The notes under the pieces were generated by a model. The model saw nothing but the letters and a program-made list of their open reading frames with translations, was not told the origin of the DNA and did no database searches. DNA of 8,164 nucleotides from Nitrospirota bacterium (GTDB lineage Bacteria; Nitrospirota; Nitrospiria; Nitrospirales; UBA8639). The stretch is taken from assembly GCA_029881175.1 (NCBI GenBank), contig JAOUNC010000112.1:1-8164 (forward strand), given 5' to 3'. Below, one piece after another: positions 4,767 through 8,164 of this stretch; positions within the stretch are counted from its first letter, which is position 1, and the number at the start of each line of letters is the position of its first letter. The translations under genes and the position numbers were made by a program.

Positions 4767-5124
4767 GAACGTCATTGAGATCAGCTTATGAGACTCAGTT
4801 ATCCAGGCTTCGTAGGATAGAAGTCCGTGCTAAGTAGCGTGCCTTTGCACGAAGGCTCCATCTCGAAAAGTTAGCCTTTTCGCTTTCCTCCCCCAAGACA
4901 TTCTCCCCTGGCTTCAACCATACTTCTCTTGGTCAGTTTCCTCGCGCCTCTACATTAGACCCCCTTCACAAGAACCAGGTACCATCCTTGCTTCTTAAAT
5001 AGATGACGGTGTGTCATTGAAGGGGAAAGTACGTGGTCGGCGCAAGAGGAAGGGCTACAATCTCTCCTCCCGATCTCACAAGCGCTCTAAAAAGAATAAG
5101 CATCACCAACGAACCAATTGTCTC
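4767..5124. other. Intergenic or leader region before the binding-protein gene
   Basis: This 358-nt stretch contains a cluster of hairpins (4799-4882), a pyrimidine-rich stretch (about 4883-4960), and a very basic open frame from a GTG at 5011 that runs into the binding-protein gene. Promoter candidates are weak: TTGGTC (4929-4934) with TACATT (4951-4956) at 16 nt, and an isolated TACAAT at 5056-5061 without a partner box. I see no complete separate gene here. Confidence 0.45.
4799..4882 (+). ncRNA. Cluster of adjoining hairpins, possible structured RNA or leader
   Basis: Within 84 nt there are four inverted repeats: TATCC/GGATA (4800-4804 with 4815-4819), CGTGC-CTTT-GCACG (4838-4851), AAGGCT/AGCCTT (4852-4857 with 4873-4878), and CGAAAAG-TTAGC-CTTTTCG (4864-4882). 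The last two share bases, so only one can form at a time. A second CGTGC at 4826-4830 could compete for GCACG. There is no T run after the last stem, so it is not a standard terminator. I compared it from memory with common riboswitch cores (TPP, cobalamin, c-di-GMP-I, fluoride) and found no convincing match. It may be a processed 3' end of the zinc-ribbon mRNA or a leader of the next operon. Confidence 0.25.
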
Positions 5125-6084
5125 ATGAACAATACCTTCTACAGATTCCCAGGAATTTTATTCTGGGTGAAGCATGTCTGGCTGGTCTTGTGTGTGGGCG
5201 CTTGCCTCATTGTTCCCGCCCACGCCTATGCCGAGGATATCGCCATTCTCAAATCTGACGAGATTGTGGCCTATTCTGAAGCCATTGAGGCCTTTAAACG
5301 TGCGCTTCCTTCATCCTTCCACGTCACCTTGGAATACAATCTCCAAGGAGAAATGGCCAAAGGTCGAAGCCTGGCTCGAAGGATTCGCGCCTTTAATGCT
5401 CACGTCGTCTTGGCGGTAGGCCTCAAAGCTGCTCTCGCCGCCAAACTGGAAATTCTAGACATCCCCGTTATTGTATGCTTAGTGCTGGACCCTGAAAAAT
5501 ATGACATTCCAACTAGTAACATGGTTGCCCTCTCGTTACAGATTCCCTTTGACCAACAACTCAAAACCTTTCAGAAGCTCGCCCCCCAGATCTCCAGAAT
5601 CGGCGTGCTGTTCGATCCACAGAACACACAAAGGCAGAGGGATCAACTAGAGCAACGCGCCAGAACGTTGGGGCTAACGCTCGTTGCCCAGGAAGTACAT
5701 TCAGAGCAAGAGGTATCCAATGCACTGAAATCTTTGAAAAGCACAGTGGAAGCCCTGTATCTCCTTCCCGATAGTACGGTCCTCACTGAAAACACCTTGG
5801 ACTTCCTCATCAGTTCAACGTTGGAGGCCCATATTCCTCTCATCGGTTTCTCAGCTGACCTCGTACACAGCGGGGCCACGACCGGCGCCTATCTCAATTA
5901 TGCCGACCTGGGGCGACATGCCGCGAGCCTGGTTCCAAGTGTACTCGCATCGACGGCTTCATCGGTTTTGGGCACGATGATCCCGCCAGATGTGATCCAC
6001 CACGCTATCAACGTCAAGTCGGCGCAGTATCTGGGATTACTGCTCACTCCAGATAATTTGAGATCCTTTGATGAACACTATTAA
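5125..6084 (+). CDS. ABC-type substrate-binding protein (PF04392-like), 319 aa
   Basis: This is a secreted periplasmic binding protein. A signal peptide spans residues 1-34 or 36: a short N-region, the hydrophobic VWLVLCVGACLIV at 18-30, then PAHA-YAED as the cleavage zone. No lipobox is evident at the cleavage zone. The mature part has the two-lobe pattern of the ABC_sub_bind family: VVLAVGLKAALAA at 94-106, IPVIVCLVLDPE at 113-124, a hinge-like QISRIGVLFDPQNTQR at 155-170, LYLLPDSTVLTENT at 211-224, and IPLIGFSADLVHSGATTGAYLNYADLGRHAA at 237-267. Relatives bind small solutes for uptake, but no permease or ATPase gene is visible; the next gene is a sensor kinase overlapping by 14 nt, so a sensing role is more likely. 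The frame is open back to GTG 5011, giving a very basic 38-residue addition. I prefer ATG 5125 because it gives a normal signal peptide, although no Shine-Dalgarno precedes it. Confidence 0.87.
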   Translation: MNNTFYRFPGILFWVKHVWLVLCVGACLIVPAHAYAEDIAILKSDEIVAYSEAIEAFKRALPSSFHVTLEYNLQGEMAKGRSLARRIRAFNAHVVLAVGLKAALAAKLEILDIPVIVCLVLDPEKYDIPTSNMVALSLQIPFDQQLKTFQKLAPQISRIGVLFDPQNTQRQRDQLEQRARTLGLTLVAQEVHSEQEVSNALKSLKSTVEALYLLPDSTVLTENTLDFLISSTLEAHIPLIGFSADLVHSGATTGAYLNYADLGRHAASLVPSVLASTASSVLGTMIPPDVIHHAINVKSAQYLGLLLTPDNLRSFDEHY

Positions 6085-8164
6085 AGAACATAATCCCAAA
6101 CAACCGCCTTCTCGCTTAACCAAGTCGGTTGAAGACGTTCCGAGATTTCTTAGCCTTCGGGCGAAATTCTCTCTGTTTGTCAGTCTGGTGATCATCCTGG
6201 TGTGTACAGGGTTGAGTGGCTTCCTCATTCAACAGGAGGCCAAGATCATGACACGTTCGTTACTCAACACCGGAACCATCTTGGTCAAAACCTTGGATAA
6301 GGTCAGTCTCAACCGTTTGATTATCCACGATACGGACTATTTAGGAAAAATGTTGGAAGGACCTCTGGCTGCCCCAGAAGTGGTGTATGCCATCATTCGG
6401 AATCAGGATGGTCAGGTATTAGTCAGCCAATCCAAAGGCCTTCTCACCAACGCCTCTAAAGTTATCCGCGATCATAGCCACCCCCTTCTTCCCGATGACA
6501 CCCATACCACGTCATTGTTTTCTCAACCACAAGATGTCTCCGCCTCAGAGTACCCGTTGGTAACGATACTCCACACCGTAGACTTCGAAGGGACCATTGT
6601 ACTAGAGCCTTCTCACGAGAACGCCACGCCACGCTCATGGGCAGCCTCCAAGGAAACCATTTACGACTTTGCTCTCCCAGTCTATCGCCAGCCTCGCCCC
6701 TCAACCACGCTAGACCTGCTCTCTTCAGAAACTCTTGGCCTCTCCCCCATCGCGCCACAAGGGCCAGCGTCCATCATTGGAATTATTCAAGTGGGTATTT
6801 CCACAACCCACATGCAGAATGCCTTAAACAAGACCGTGTGGAATATTGGCCTTCTCACCTTCGGCATTATTGTGGTCGGAATTGGACTGACCCTTCTTTT
6901 GACAAACCGCATTACGACTCCCATGCGGGAGCTTGCAAAGGTCGCGCACCAAATTGCCGAAGGCAATATGGACGTTTCGGTCTTACCCGATACGCAAGAT
7001 GAGGTGGGACAACTGACCCACAGTATTAATCAAATGGCTGCGGGCCTTCAACAACGCGAAATTGCCATCACCACATATTTGAATACGATTACCAAACACG
7101 TGACACAACTCAGTACGTTGCACCAAACCGGCACCATCATTACCTCAACCCTAGACATGGACAAGCTCTTTGCCATCGTGCTCAAACTGCTTCAGAAAAA
7201 TCTCGAATTTGAGCGAATGATTCTCATCCTCTACAAACCGGAGCAACACAAAGGCATGCTAACAGAAGTTGTTGGCCTTCCCTCTGACCTCGAACAGCAA
7301 CTGAAAGGCTTTGAATTTCCCATTGCGGCAGGGAGCCTTGATGAGACACTGTTGATCCAGGGACTCCCGGTTCTTGCGTATGACCTGGAAGAGGTCGCCC
7401 CTCGTATGAACCCGACAATTCTCCCCTTATGCCGGCAAACAGGAGTGATTTCTTTTGTGTCCGCTCCGCTCATCAGTCATCAACGAATTTTGGGGTATCT
7501 CAGTGGCGACAAAGGCCACTCCCGCTGCACCCAAGAAGACTTGGATCTGTTAGTCACCATTGCTAGTCATGTCGCCGTCGCCATCGATAACGCCCGAACC
7601 TATCTAGATCTAGAAACACTGGCCGAAAGTCTGGAACAGCGAGTGGTGGAAAGAACCGAAGATTTGCAGGCAGCCAATGAACGGCTGAAAGAGCTGGATC
7701 AACTGAAGTCTGCTTTTGTCTCAATTGTGTCGCATGAACTCCGTACACCCATGACATCCATTAAAGGATTAGTGGAAAACATGATGGATGGGCTGACCGG
7801 GACACTCAACGAGCGACAATCTTTTTATTTAAGTCGAGTGAAACATAACATTGAACGTCTGACACGCATGATCAATGACCTCTTGGATCTGTCGCGCATT
7901 GAAGCAGGAAAAATGGAGCTTCAATCCAGTCCGGTCAACCTGGGTAGTTTGACGAGGGAAGTGGTTGAACTCTTACAGCCTCTGGCTCAAGAACGCCATC
8001 TGACATTTCTCCCCAAGATCATTGACCCGATACCCCTCATTCAAGCTGATCGCGACAAACTCATTCAAATACTGACGAACTTGATCATGAATGCCATCAA
8101 ATTTACCGAACCTTCTGGCACCGTAACCGTAGAAGTATGCCAGCAGGAGGATGGGTCCGTGAAA
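6071..8164 (+). CDS. Membrane sensor histidine kinase with Cache-like, HAMP, GAF and HisKA parts; 3' end cut
   Basis: This is a membrane-bound two-component sensor kinase, open to the last base (698 codons seen). The domains in order are: cytoplasmic tail 1-33; TM1 about 34-53; an extracytoplasmic region of about 200 residues with a Cache-like ending (IYDFALPVYR at 197-206 and IIGIIQVGIS at 235-244); TM2 about 258-278; HAMP 279-332 (TPMRELAKVAHQIAEGNM); GAF about 350-510; a coiled coil 512-545; and HisKA with the phospho-acceptor His555 in SIVSHELRTPM. The N box NLIMNAIKF with Asn674 begins the ATPase domain; the G boxes lie beyond the window. The ATG at 6071 overlaps the binding-protein stop by 14 nt with only a weak upstream GAG, so translation is probably coupled. 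A response regulator would be expected further downstream. It probably reads ligand state from the co-expressed binding protein, which is an inference from gene order. Confidence 0.93.
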   Translation, partial: MNTIKEHNPKQPPSRLTKSVEDVPRFLSLRAKFSLFVSLVIILVCTGLSGFLIQQEAKIMTRSLLNTGTILVKTLDKVSLNRLIIHDTDYLGKMLEGPLAAPEVVYAIIRNQDGQVLVSQSKGLLTNASKVIRDHSHPLLPDDTHTTSLFSQPQDVSASEYPLVTILHTVDFEGTIVLEPSHENATPRSWAASKETIYDFALPVYRQPRPSTTLDLLSSETLGLSPIAPQGPASIIGIIQVGISTTHMQNALNKTVWNIGLLTFGIIVVGIGLTLLLTNRITTPMRELAKVAHQIAEGNMDVSVLPDTQDEVGQLTHSINQMAAGLQQREIAITTYLNTITKHVTQLSTLHQTGTIITSTLDMDKLFAIVLKLLQKNLEFERMILILYKPEQHKGMLTEVVGLPSDLEQQLKGFEFPIAAGSLDETLLIQGLPVLAYDLEEVAPRMNPTILPLCRQTGVISFVSAPLISHQRILGYLSGDKGHSRCTQEDLDLLVTIASHVAVAIDNARTYLDLETLAESLEQRVVERTEDLQAANERLKELDQLKSAFVSIVSHELRTPMTSIKGLVENMMDGLTGTLNERQSFYLSRVKHNIERLTRMINDLLDLSRIEAGKMELQSSPVNLGSLTREVVELLQPLAQERHLTFLPKIIDPIPLIQADRDKLIQILTNLIMNAIKFTEPSGTVTVEVCQQEDGSVK

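Noticed and set aside
4838..4882. c-di-GMP-I, TPP, cobalamin or fluoride riboswitch
   Set aside because: Only short partial resemblances (for example ACGAAGGCTCC) were found; the conserved cores and their order are absent, as judged from memory without a covariance search.

Overview
The window reads as chromosomal DNA of a free-living Gram-negative-type bacterium with roughly 50% GC. The gene complement, the CxxC zinc-ribbon small protein, and the lone ABC-type substrate-binding protein beside a Cache-like/HAMP/GAF histidine kinase all suggest Nitrospirota (Nitrospira-like). That assignment is an inference from protein flavour, not a proven placement. I see no IS element, integrase, phage gene, CRISPR array or toxin-antitoxin pair.

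Layout. The left half runs on the minus strand. It holds pyrF (cut by the window start), a ~290-nt gap, a complete tRNA-Gln(UUG) with encoded CCA, a class I SAM methyltransferase and a MOSC-domain protein. The MOSC and methyltransferase genes overlap by ATGA and form one transcription unit. An alpha/beta hydrolase of the BEM46/ABHD13 type comes next. A 113-nt divergent intergenic region then separates this block from apaH (diadenosine tetraphosphatase) on the plus strand.

The right half is all plus strand. After apaH comes a ~410-nt AT-richer intergenic region with tandem dyad motifs on a ~22-bp period. A small basic zinc-ribbon protein follows, then ~360 nt containing a cluster of hairpins. 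The window ends with a two-gene unit: a secreted PF04392-type substrate-binding protein whose 3' end overlaps by 14 nt a membrane histidine kinase (TM, extracytoplasmic sensor, TM, HAMP, GAF, coiled coil, HisKA, start of HATPase), cut by the window end.

How the genes work together. pyrF (UMP synthesis) and apaH (Ap4A removal) are independent housekeeping nucleotide genes. The MOSC-methyltransferase pair is probably translationally coupled, but its substrate is unknown. The substrate-binding protein and kinase most likely form one sensory unit in which the periplasmic protein delivers ligand information to the kinase; no permease or ATPase gene is visible between or before them.

Most of the window is ordinary. 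The parts worth a second look are the phased dyads at 4113-4165, the hairpin cluster at 4799-4882, the binding-protein/kinase pairing, and a promoter-proximal motif shared by the MOSC and hydrolase genes.
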